Part shown: positions 8,923 to 16,796 of the stretch, in pieces
How the letters are laid out: the number at the start of each line of letters is the position of its first letter
How positions within the stretch are numbered: the stretch's first letter is position 1
NCBI GenBank assembly: GCA_030605345.1
Contig: JAUWIN010000019.1
Span: 1 to 32,438, forward strand
DNA length: 32,438 bases
DNA from: Candidatus Brocadiia bacterium
GTDB taxonomy: Bacteria; Planctomycetota; PUPC01
Reading direction: 5' to 3'
The notes under the pieces: model-generated
The model's input: only the letters and a program-made list of their open reading frames with translations
Told to the model about the DNA's origin: nothing
Database searches by the model: none
Program-made: the position numbers and the translations under genes

Positions 8923-10677
8923 TCAACCAATCCAGATGGGCGACGACCAGGCCGACTCGCCGTCAACCTGGACGACACGCACGTAATAGAAGCTCGGTCG
9001 GCTCGGGTCATAGTGGTCGTCGGCCCATTCCAGTTCGCTGTGCCACTCACCGTGGCAGAAGTGCGTGTGGGCGAATTGGCCGTCCTTCACGATGCGAATG
9101 TGGTCGATGCCGTTGGCCCCGTCGCAGGTGACCCGCAGGACTGGGCAGCCGTCGGACAGCGCCGGCAGCTCCGACCCCATCACGGAGCCGTTAATCTCGA
9201 ACGACAGATAGATGGGGACGCCGCTGGTAGCGTAGCAGCGGCGGGCATATAAAGCGTCGAAGACGTTCTCACGGGTCAGTTCGTTTGTGAGCACAGCCGC
9301 CCAGCCGGACCCGCCGTGTCGGCCGGCGGCCTCGTAGGGTCGGCGCTGCGAGTTGCCGGGCTGGCCGTCGTGGCCGTCGGAGGAGGCTATCAGGCCGAAG
9401 CGGAGCCCGCGCTGCAGCGCCTCGCGAACATAGAGGCCGGGGTATCGGTCGGAGATACCGCGCGGCACGTCGCCGTAGTATTCGCTGGAGCCCCACATCG
9501 AATAGACCTCCACCAGCCGCTCGTGCTTGGGATTGAACAAGTCCCAGTTGAACGGATGCGACGCGGCGGATGAATGGTGCGGCACGGAAAGGAACGGCTC
9601 CCCACAGGCCTCCATCGCCTGCCAGAGCTCTGGAACGGTGGTCGCACCCTCATAATCCGCCATCATCCTGTCCCATTTCCTTGAGGAGTTGAAGATTGTC
9701 CCGCCGGAACCGCGGAAGTAGACGTTGCGGTGCCCGTAGACAATCGACGTGAACTCAAAGCCGCGGAGGCATACGAAGCGGCCGGGACGCTCGTACTCCT
9801 CGGCGAGGGCGAAGAACTCCTCGATGCGATCGGGATCGACCTGGCACTCGTGGTCGGAGAGGCAGTAGAAGTCGATACCAGCCGGCCCGGCGGCGTAGTC
9901 GTAATTCTCGGTGCGTGTGCCGGTGCCGCAGCCGCCGGCGGGCCTCTCGCAGACCTGGCCGGAGTGCGTATGGATGTCGCCAAAATAGACGCGGTGACCG
10001 CTGACGGTCGGGCGCTCGCCCCTCACCACGTCCAGCAGGCGGTAGATGTCCACGTTCGCAAGAATGTTAGGCGCTGGCGTGACCATCAACCACCGCGTGG
10101 AGGTGCCGCGGCAATGGCCGGTGACACGGATTTGCGCTTCCTTGCCGGGCTCGACCCACTCGCGCGGAACAATCAGCATCGCCGGACCGAAAGCAGCGAA
10201 GGCTTCGTCCGTGAGCACGGAACTGAGATGCAGAGACCCGTGATGTGGGGCGGCTTCAATACGATGAGCCGAAAACGCAAAGGCACACTCGTCGGTACGC
10301 CAGAGCTGCGAGTGCTTGACCACACGCACAGAGGCGGCGTGCCGACCGTTGACCTCAATGTCCCATCGGCCGGCTGGCTGGGCCAGCGGCGACCCGTTGC
10401 CGAACCCGGCGCCGAACACGAAACCGACATTACCCTCTGGCGACTCCGGCACCCGGTGGGTCTGCCAGGTGAGTGGCGCGTCAGCCGTCAACGGCAGGAA
10501 CCATTCGCGGTCGTCAGACGTTTCCAGGAAGGGCGTAGTATATCGTCCGCCGGGATAGCCGTAGGACGCCACCTCACTGATTCCGTGCAGGACTGAGATG
10601 CCCATCGTCTTGGCGATGTATGGCTGGAGTTCCTTGGGGCGGGTGCGCCGATCGCCAAAAATCGAAAAAGCGTCCAT
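8923..10677 (-). CDS. PHP-like metal-dependent hydrolase, DUF3604-like
   Basis: Resembles the DUF3604 group of the PHP/amidohydrolase-like superfamily, for which no general reaction is established. The N-terminal 230 residues look beta-rich. The metal-site motifs then follow in order: YFGDIHTHSG (His236, His238), FYCLSDHECQ, RGFEFTS, SVPHHSSAA and IASSDGHDGQPG. The C-terminal part, about 100 residues, looks like a small beta-sandwich ending in YVRVVQVDG. No signal peptide is visible. The ATG at 10677 is chosen because AGAGGG lies 6 bases before it; an ATG two codons earlier sits directly on that site. It lies between the glycyl radical enzyme and the dehydrogenase on the same strand, so a role in the same pathway is inferred. 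Confidence 0.8.
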   Translation of the reverse strand: MDAFSIFGDRRTRPKELQPYIAKTMGISVLHGISEVASYGYPGGRYTTPFLETSDDREWFLPLTADAPLTWQTHRVPESPEGNVGFVFGAGFGNGSPLAQPAGRWDIEVNGRHAASVRVVKHSQLWRTDECAFAFSAHRIEAAPHHGSLHLSSVLTDEAFAAFGPAMLIVPREWVEPGKEAQIRVTGHCRGTSTRWLMVTPAPNILANVDIYRLLDVVRGERPTVSGHRVYFGDIHTHSGQVCERPAGGCGTGTRTENYDYAAGPAGIDFYCLSDHECQVDPDRIEEFFALAEEYERPGRFVCLRGFEFTSIVYGHRNVYFRGSGGTIFNSSRKWDRMMADYEGATTVPELWQAMEACGEPFLSVPHHSSAASHPFNWDLFNPKHERLVEVYSMWGSSEYYGDVPRGISDRYPGLYVREALQRGLRFGLIASSDGHDGQPGNSQRRPYEAAGRHGGSGWAAVLTNELTRENVFDALYARRCYATSGVPIYLSFEINGSVMGSELPALSDGCPVLRVTCDGANGIDHIRIVKDGQFAHTHFCHGEWHSELEWADDHYDPSRPSFYYVRVVQVDGESAWSSPIWIG

Positions 10678-10851
10678 CTGCATCCCTCTTCAACTGCCGG
10701 GCTTTTTGCTGGTCTAAGACTTCACAGCGCAACCTTGGCAGAACTGTCAGCCCCAGCGGCGGGCGTCATCATCCCACACGTCCCGCCATCAGGCAAGCTC
10801 TTTGTGGAGCTGCGTCGGGTCGGTGTGCAGCACGGCATGGCGCGGCGGCAG

Positions 10852-13107
10852 TCAGGGCCGGGAGTGTTCTTCTCTGCCGTACTCGGTTCGTGCGATGATC
10901 TCGTCCTGGCAGACCTTGTCCAGATCGCCGAAGTACGCGCTGAAGCCGGAGACGCGCACGATTAGGTCCCGATACGCGTCCGGGTCGGCCTGGGCGGCCA
11001 ACAGCGTTTCCCGGCTGACCACGTTGAACTGCACCTCCATGCCGCCCAGCTCGAAGTAGGTCTCGACCAGGCTCCTCACGGCCTGCCTTCCCTGAGGGCC
11101 ATCGAAGAAGGAAGGGTTGAACTTCATATCCAGCACCATCCCGTTGCCGAGCTGCCGGTGGTGGAGCTTGGTGAGCGACTTGGCGACCGCCGTGGGGCCG
11201 GCCGTGTCTGCGCCCTGGCACGGCGAGAGTCCGTTGGCGAGCGCCACGCGCGCCGGCCGCCCGCTGGGCAGCGCTCGGGTCACGGCTCCCATGTAGGCGT
11301 GGGCGTCAACCGTGTAGAGGCCGATCTGGAATCCCCCGCCGCGAGCGCTGCGGAACCGCTGCGCCCGCTCGTGGAAGAAGTCCGTCAGGTCTTTCATCAG
11401 GAGGTCGGCCTCGTCGAGGTCGTTGCCGAACCTCGGCGCCGTCGTGGCAAGTTCCGCCCGCAGGCGCTCGGCCCCTTCGAAATTGTTGCGCAGCGCGCCC
11501 GCCAGCTCGATCGGCGACAGGGATCGCCGCTCATAGACGAGGTGCTTGATGGCCACCAGCGAATCGACCGTGTCGGCCATCCCGCAGCCGTTGATAGTCA
11601 GCAGGTTGTACACTGTCCCGCCGGCGGTGACGTCCTTTCCGGCGTCCAGGCAGCCGACCATCGTGGAGGAGAGGAATGGATACGGGTAGAGGACGCCGAA
11701 GCCCTTATCGCGAATGATGGTAGCCCGTGCGGCCAGCTCGATGACCTCGGCGAAGACCCGCTTGAAACAGTCGTAGAATTGGTCGAACGCTTTCAGGCTC
11801 TCGAGGGGACGAAGCGACTTGAGTTTCGTCTCCGTCCCCTCCAGCGTGCACCGGCCGTCGTTGAGCATCAGCTCCAGCACCTTGGCCCAGTTGATGCGGA
11901 CGGCCTCGGTCTGCGCCCACTCTTTGCCCGGTGCGTTCATCTCGACGCAGCCGACGATGCCATAGTTGACCGCGTCCTCGCGGCGGATGCCCGCACGACA
12001 CTTGGCGTCGATGACCACGTTATCGTTGAACAGCGCCGGAAAGCCCAGCCCTTCGTGGACCAGGTCGAGCACCGCTTCCCAGAAGGCGTCGGGCATGGAC
12101 GGATGCCAGCGGACCGAGACGAGGGGCTGATCCATCTTCAGCCGTCGCGACGCCCGAAGGCCCATGAACGACAGGTCGTTGGCGGCGTAGTGGCCTTCGG
12201 CATCGACCCCGCCGAGGGTCACGTTCTGGAAGCCGCCTTTCAGCGCACCGAACTTCAGCCACAGCGCCTGGACGAGCTCCTCCGCCTCATCCTTGGTCAG
12301 CCGGCCGGCCTCCAGGTCGCGCCGGGAATACGGAAACAGATGTTGATCCAGCCGCCCCACAGAGAGCGAACCGGACGGCTGCTCGGCCGTGATGATTTCG
12401 TGCGTCAGCGAGAGCAATTGCACAGCTTCGAAGAACGTGCGGGCCGGATGCGCGGAGACCCATCGGCAGGTCTCGGCGATTCGTTGAAGGGAGCGCCGAT
12501 GGCCATCCACAGCGGCCTCCGCCGCCAGCGCGTCCGCTTTGTCGGCATAGCGCAGGGCATAGTCGCGTGCCGCTTCGCAGATGACCAGCGAGGCCGCTGC
12601 GAAGTCTCCGTCGGCGGACCCCAGGCGCTTCCGGGCGGCGTCGGCGAGGCCACCGAAGCCCTGCTGAAGCACGCGGTCATACCCGGCGATGGTATGGCCG
12701 CCCAGGTACGTGCCGAACAGGCCGATCTCAACACCGGCGGCGTATTGCTGCACGAGCCGCATGTCGTCGCCCTCGACGCCCGCAGCCCGCGCCAGCGGGC
12801 AGAAGCTGTGGTCGCTGACACCTTGGGACGGATAGCCGTCGAAACAGTCCAGGTCGAGCGGCAACGTGAAGTCGTAGAACTGCTGGTATCCGGCCAGCAG
12901 GTCCTCCTCGAAGACGACGATCTCCTTCTCGCGGAGGAACGCCGCCAGGGCCTTGGCCACGCGGACGACCTGTGGTTCGCCGCGGGTCTGGGGGAAGATG
13001 CGCTCGAACGCCTGTTTGCGCTGGGCGGCCATGTGCTCGCTATAGCAGCCGGAGTGCTTCAGCCGCTGCCTGAGCGTCTCGATTTTGTCTTCGGCCACGG
13101 AAGGCAC
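10852..13107 (-). CDS. Glycyl radical enzyme (pyruvate formate-lyase/diol dehydratase superfamily)
   Basis: An oxygen-sensitive radical enzyme. The thiyl-radical motif is GCVEMNAPG with Cys387 and Glu389, and the glycyl-radical motif is VRVSGFSAYF with Gly721, about 30 residues from the C terminus as expected. The single cysteine and the following Glu place it with dehydratase or C-X lyase members, not with pyruvate formate-lyase, which has two adjacent cysteines. The usual proline after GCVE is replaced by MN, so the substrate is uncertain. The 751-residue length is normal. The start is GTG with GGAG about 9 bases upstream. No radical-SAM activase occurs in the window, although one is needed and is often adjacent. 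It is divergent from the CAPSR sulfatase and followed by the PHP-like hydrolase. Confidence 0.92.
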   Translation of the reverse strand: MPSVAEDKIETLRQRLKHSGCYSEHMAAQRKQAFERIFPQTRGEPQVVRVAKALAAFLREKEIVVFEEDLLAGYQQFYDFTLPLDLDCFDGYPSQGVSDHSFCPLARAAGVEGDDMRLVQQYAAGVEIGLFGTYLGGHTIAGYDRVLQQGFGGLADAARKRLGSADGDFAAASLVICEAARDYALRYADKADALAAEAAVDGHRRSLQRIAETCRWVSAHPARTFFEAVQLLSLTHEIITAEQPSGSLSVGRLDQHLFPYSRRDLEAGRLTKDEAEELVQALWLKFGALKGGFQNVTLGGVDAEGHYAANDLSFMGLRASRRLKMDQPLVSVRWHPSMPDAFWEAVLDLVHEGLGFPALFNDNVVIDAKCRAGIRREDAVNYGIVGCVEMNAPGKEWAQTEAVRINWAKVLELMLNDGRCTLEGTETKLKSLRPLESLKAFDQFYDCFKRVFAEVIELAARATIIRDKGFGVLYPYPFLSSTMVGCLDAGKDVTAGGTVYNLLTINGCGMADTVDSLVAIKHLVYERRSLSPIELAGALRNNFEGAERLRAELATTAPRFGNDLDEADLLMKDLTDFFHERAQRFRSARGGGFQIGLYTVDAHAYMGAVTRALPSGRPARVALANGLSPCQGADTAGPTAVAKSLTKLHHRQLGNGMVLDMKFNPSFFDGPQGRQAVRSLVETYFELGGMEVQFNVVSRETLLAAQADPDAYRDLIVRVSGFSAYFGDLDKVCQDEIIARTEYGREEHSRP

Positions 13108-13268
13108 GTTCCGATTCTCCGCACTACAAGTCGGCGCGGCAGATTATATCGCCTGCTTCCCCTGTTGTCTGCGCTTTCCGGGCTTCCCAAGCTGTAAGCA
13201 ATAAGCGCGTGGACTTCTCCAACGCCACACCGCTAAAATGGCTGCAGCCCGATACGAAGGAGCGACAG

Positions 13269-14708
13269 ATGCCTGAACATCCCAACATTGTGCTGTTCAT
13301 GCCCGAGACGCTGCGGGCCGATGCCGGCTTCGGAGACCCTTCTCGTCGAGCCCGGACGCCGAACATGGACACCCTGGGCGAGGAGGGCGTGCGGTTCGAA
13401 CGGTGCTACGCCCAGCACTCCGTCTGCGCCCCGTCGCGGTGCAGCATGTTCACCGGACTGTATCCGCACACGGCCGGCCGGCGGACGCTGGGCACGCTCA
13501 TCCGCCCGCACGAACACAACCTGTTTCGCGACCTGAGAGAGGCCGGCTACGAAACGCTCGTGTTCGGCAAGAACGACATGATGTTCCCCGAGACGGCGAA
13601 GTTGAGTTTCGACTCGTGGGACGTCGAAGTGCACGCGGAGGCCCCGAACCCAAAGGCTCCGTATCCGCAGGACCATCGTCTCTACTATTCATTCCTCTTC
13701 GGCAAGGTCGGCGAGGACGGCCGCGAGTGGCGCGATGACGACTGGGCCTGCGTGCAGAACGCCCTGAACTATCTGGACCAGGAACACGACAAGCCGTTCT
13801 GCATCTTGCTGCCGCTCGGTTTCGTCCATCCGCCGTATCTGGCGCCTGAGCCATTCTATTCGATGTATGACCGCGCCAAGGTGCCGCCGCCCGTCCAGGC
13901 CGACACCAGCCGAAAGCGCCGCTACGTCCGAATGATCCACGAACACTACCGCCTCGGTGAGCTAACCGACGACGAATGGCGCGAGATCCGGGCGCTCTAC
14001 TTCGCGATGACCAGCCGCGTGGACCATCAGCTTGGGCAGATTGTCGCGAAACTCAAGGAGCGAAGCCTGTGGAACAGCACCGCTGTGTTCTGCTTCTCCG
14101 ACCACGGCGATTTCACCGGCGACTACGGCCTGGTCGAGAAGTGGTTCAGCGCGTGCGAGGACTGCATCCTGCGCATACCGCTGATCTTCCGCGCACCGGG
14201 CCAACTGGCCGTCGGCACCCGAGCGGCGCTGGTGGAGATGGTGGACTTGTATCCGACGGTGCTGGACGTCGCCGGGATCGACCCCGGCCACTACCACTTC
14301 GGCAAGAGCGTGCTCCCGCTATGCGACCCGGACGCGGCTGACACGCATCGCGAGGTTGTCTTCGGCGAGGGCGGCCACAACATCGATGAGTCATACATTC
14401 ACGACATCGCCACCGAGTATGGCGGGGTGTATTACCAGAAACATCACCTCTGGTACGTGGATCCGGCCGTCATGGGCAAGGCGTGGATGGTCCGCGACGA
14501 GCGATACAAGTATATTTACTGCCCGGACGAGTTCGATGAACTTTACGACATGCGCGCCGACCCGGGGGAGACGAGCAATCTCGCCGACGACCCGGCTCTG
14601 GCCACCACCATCCGGCGGATGAAGGGCCGGCTGCTGGAATGGATGAGCCGGACGGCCGACCACATTCCCGAAGACGAGAACCGCTGCGGCTGGCCGGGCG
14701 AGGGATAA
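13269..14708 (+). CDS. Formylglycine-type sulfatase (alkaline phosphatase superfamily)
   Basis: Hydrolyses sulfate esters. The modified cysteine is Cys53 in HSVCAPSRCSMFTGLYPHT, the classical C-x-P-S-R signature that FGE or anSME converts to formylglycine. The first metal region reads NIVLFMPETLRAD, with Glu where Asp is usual. The second is FCFSDHGDFTGDYGLVEKW. The C-terminal DELYDMRADPGETSNLADDP is the typical sulfatase tail. An ATG at 13209 is in frame, but the ATG at 13269 is preferred because AAGGAG lies 6 bases before it and NIVLF then falls near the N terminus as usual. No signal peptide is visible, so action in the cytoplasm is possible. It is divergent from the glycyl radical enzyme and convergent with a second sulfatase. 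No maturase is present in the window. Confidence 0.95.
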   Translation: MPEHPNIVLFMPETLRADAGFGDPSRRARTPNMDTLGEEGVRFERCYAQHSVCAPSRCSMFTGLYPHTAGRRTLGTLIRPHEHNLFRDLREAGYETLVFGKNDMMFPETAKLSFDSWDVEVHAEAPNPKAPYPQDHRLYYSFLFGKVGEDGREWRDDDWACVQNALNYLDQEHDKPFCILLPLGFVHPPYLAPEPFYSMYDRAKVPPPVQADTSRKRRYVRMIHEHYRLGELTDDEWREIRALYFAMTSRVDHQLGQIVAKLKERSLWNSTAVFCFSDHGDFTGDYGLVEKWFSACEDCILRIPLIFRAPGQLAVGTRAALVEMVDLYPTVLDVAGIDPGHYHFGKSVLPLCDPDAADTHREVVFGEGGHNIDESYIHDIATEYGGVYYQKHHLWYVDPAVMGKAWMVRDERYKYIYCPDEFDELYDMRADPGETSNLADDPALATTIRRMKGRLLEWMSRTADHIPEDENRCGWPGEG

Positions 14709-14733
14709 GCACCGGCAGCCGCGCCGCCTTGGC

Positions 14734-16524
14734 CTACGCCATGCCGGGCTTCCGCGTCACGTAGCTGCATTCCTTGATCCACCCGTTCAGCCGGTGCTCG
14801 AGGTCGGCCGCAATCTTCGGCGCTTCGGAGATGATGTTGCTGTGTTCCTGTGGATCATTCCGCAGGTCGTACAATTCCCTGCAGTAGCCCTTGCGCACCT
14901 GAGACACTTCCAAGAGGCGTGCAAAACGCTCGCCCACGTTGCCCCTCATCCTGTCGGGTCTCTTATTGAACGGAGCACAGCGGATGAACTTGTAACGATC
15001 TGTCCTGGCGGAGAAGTGTTCATAATTGAAGATTACCTCGTGGAGCGTGTGTGCGAAAACTATTGGCCAGCCTTTTCCCCTCTTGCGCTGAATTCGGGGC
15101 AGCAGGCTTCTACCGTCTATCCGATCCGGAAGCGGCAGGGAGCAAAGGTCCAGGATGGTGGGAGCAATATCCGTGGTCTGGCACAGGCCCGGGACCCTTG
15201 CCCGCGCGGGGAGGACACCTGGCAGACACATAATCAGAGGGGTTTGAGCGATTTCCTCATAGAGATTCAGCTTCTTCTCGTAGAACCCATGCTCGGCAAA
15301 CTCGCTGCCGTGATCGGAGGTGACCACAATCAGCGTCTTCTCCAGTACTCCGAGGTTGCGGAGTTCATCGAGAATCTTTCCGAAGTAGTGGTCCACATAC
15401 GAGACCTCGCCTTCATACTTGTTGATATACCTTCCGCCCCATTTGGTGCCGAACGGATCGCTGGCGTCGAACGGTTCGTGAGTGTCGTTGGTGTGGAGGT
15501 ACAGGAAGAACGGTGTGCCCTGCGCCGCACGCAGTGCGCTGCCGATGGCTGTGGGGGCCAGCTCCATCATGTTGTTGTGCGGAAAGACTGTGGTGTAGTG
15601 CCGCATTCCGCGGTCGAATCCATACTCCCAGCCGCCGCCATAGCCGTTCTGGTTCCCGAATCCGAACGTCATGTAGCCATGGCTCCTGAACGTCTCCGCT
15701 AAAGTGGTGAAGCGTTTGCCCAATCGTTTGATCCGCGCCAGGAAGATGAGGCCGTGGTTCAGCGGATATGCTCCCGTGTGGAGGGTAATGTGTTGAGGCA
15801 GGGTCCAGCCGCAGTTCACAACGCAATTTTCGAACATCACTCCGCGCTGTGCGAGATTGTCTATGACCGGCGAAAGCTTTTTCGGATGGCCATAGGCGTG
15901 CAGGTGGTCGCGCCGGAGCGTGTCGAACGAACCCAGCACAACGTTAAATGGCCCTTTCGTGGTTGTTTTCGCCTTTTTTGGGGCCGCACGAGTGCGACCT
16001 AACGCACGTACTTCGATGGCGGATATTCGGGCGCCGGAATGCATGGGCAGGGACTGGCCGATACACTCGATGTCAAGCCTGCCGCTTGTGACTTTCGCCT
16101 TCACGACCTTTTCATATGCGGCGTCGTGACCGGTCTGATCGAAGATGTTGAAGTGCGAGAGTACGGCCTTCCCCTGGACGCGCACCTGCTGCTGTTCGGC
16201 GTCGCTCGTCGTCCAATATATCTCCGCGAAGAGAAGCCGCACGCGGTAGGTGCCGTTTGGCAGGTCGAATCGATACCTGAGCCGCTCGCCCACGCGCATC
16301 GTGTTGAACACAGCCACGTTGTCCGAGTTGGCAACATCATCGGCGGTGGTCTGTATGCCCGTCGTGCCGGTGTCGAGACAGCCCCACCCCCCTTCAACGT
16401 AATCGCGGTCAGCCTGCCAGACGGTTCCTCCCCAGCTGGTCAGCTGTTTACCACCTACGTTTACGCGAATAACGCCGTCGCCGTTGTTGCCACTCGTCTT
16501 ACTCTGTTTCTTTTTTGCGGTCAT
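14734..16524 (-). CDS. Malectin-domain sulfatase-like hydrolase with a non-formylglycine active site
   Basis: A 596-residue fusion. Residues about 17-170 look like a malectin-type carbohydrate-binding domain (IRVNVGG, RYRFDLPNGTYRVRLLFAEI, FNIFDQTGHDAAYEK). From about 190 on there is a sulfatase/alkaline-phosphatase fold: VVLGSFDTLRRDHL, then CGWTLPQHITLHTGAYP where C-x-P-S-R would be, then VVTSDHGSEFAEHGF and the tail ELYDLRNDPQEHSN. The nucleophile position is Thr241 (TLPQH), not Cys or Ser, so formylglycine maturation is not expected; Cys238 lies three residues earlier. It may be a Thr-nucleophile phospho-transferase or hydrolase, or a divergent sulfatase. The start has GAGG upstream. There is a Lys-rich N terminus and no obvious signal peptide. 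It is convergent with the CAPSR sulfatase, with a 25-base gap. Confidence 0.88.
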   Translation of the reverse strand: MTAKKKQSKTSGNNGDGVIRVNVGGKQLTSWGGTVWQADRDYVEGGWGCLDTGTTGIQTTADDVANSDNVAVFNTMRVGERLRYRFDLPNGTYRVRLLFAEIYWTTSDAEQQQVRVQGKAVLSHFNIFDQTGHDAAYEKVVKAKVTSGRLDIECIGQSLPMHSGARISAIEVRALGRTRAAPKKAKTTTKGPFNVVLGSFDTLRRDHLHAYGHPKKLSPVIDNLAQRGVMFENCVVNCGWTLPQHITLHTGAYPLNHGLIFLARIKRLGKRFTTLAETFRSHGYMTFGFGNQNGYGGGWEYGFDRGMRHYTTVFPHNNMMELAPTAIGSALRAAQGTPFFLYLHTNDTHEPFDASDPFGTKWGGRYINKYEGEVSYVDHYFGKILDELRNLGVLEKTLIVVTSDHGSEFAEHGFYEKKLNLYEEIAQTPLIMCLPGVLPARARVPGLCQTTDIAPTILDLCSLPLPDRIDGRSLLPRIQRKRGKGWPIVFAHTLHEVIFNYEHFSARTDRYKFIRCAPFNKRPDRMRGNVGERFARLLEVSQVRKGYCRELYDLRNDPQEHSNIISEAPKIAADLEHRLNGWIKECSYVTRKPGMA

Positions 16525-16631
16525 TTTTCATCATCCTCACTGGATCAGGTTCTTGGCTTCCGGCCCAATATACTACGCGCACGTCGAGGAATAAAGGCCA
16601 ACAGCTCGCAACCGCCTCCACCCGAAAATGT

Positions 16632-16660
16632 TTGCCTTGTGCTCTACGCGATTCTATCAT
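16632..16660 (+). promoter_or_regulatory. Candidate sigma-70-type promoter for the lipoprotein pair
   Basis: TTGCCT (16632-16637) and TATCAT (16655-16660) are separated by 17 bases, in the divergent gap between the malectin sulfatase and the first lipoprotein. The -10 match is five of six. It implies a leader of about 130 bases before the ATG at 16797. Sequence match only. Confidence 0.3.
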
Positions 16661-16796
16661 ATTGAACAAGAAGTCAAAAACTTCTACACCTATGACCGGA
16701 AACCGAAGTATAGGCTGGACGTAATAAGGAAGATAAGCCGGACCATCTGCGATTGAGAAACGTGCCCTGTAATCAACCTTGTCAGGAGATAGCTTC

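Noticed and set aside
11158..13197. A 679-codon plus-strand frame opposite the glycyl radical enzyme
   Set aside because: It mirrors the real gene on the other strand; composition is low-complexity and no motif is visible.
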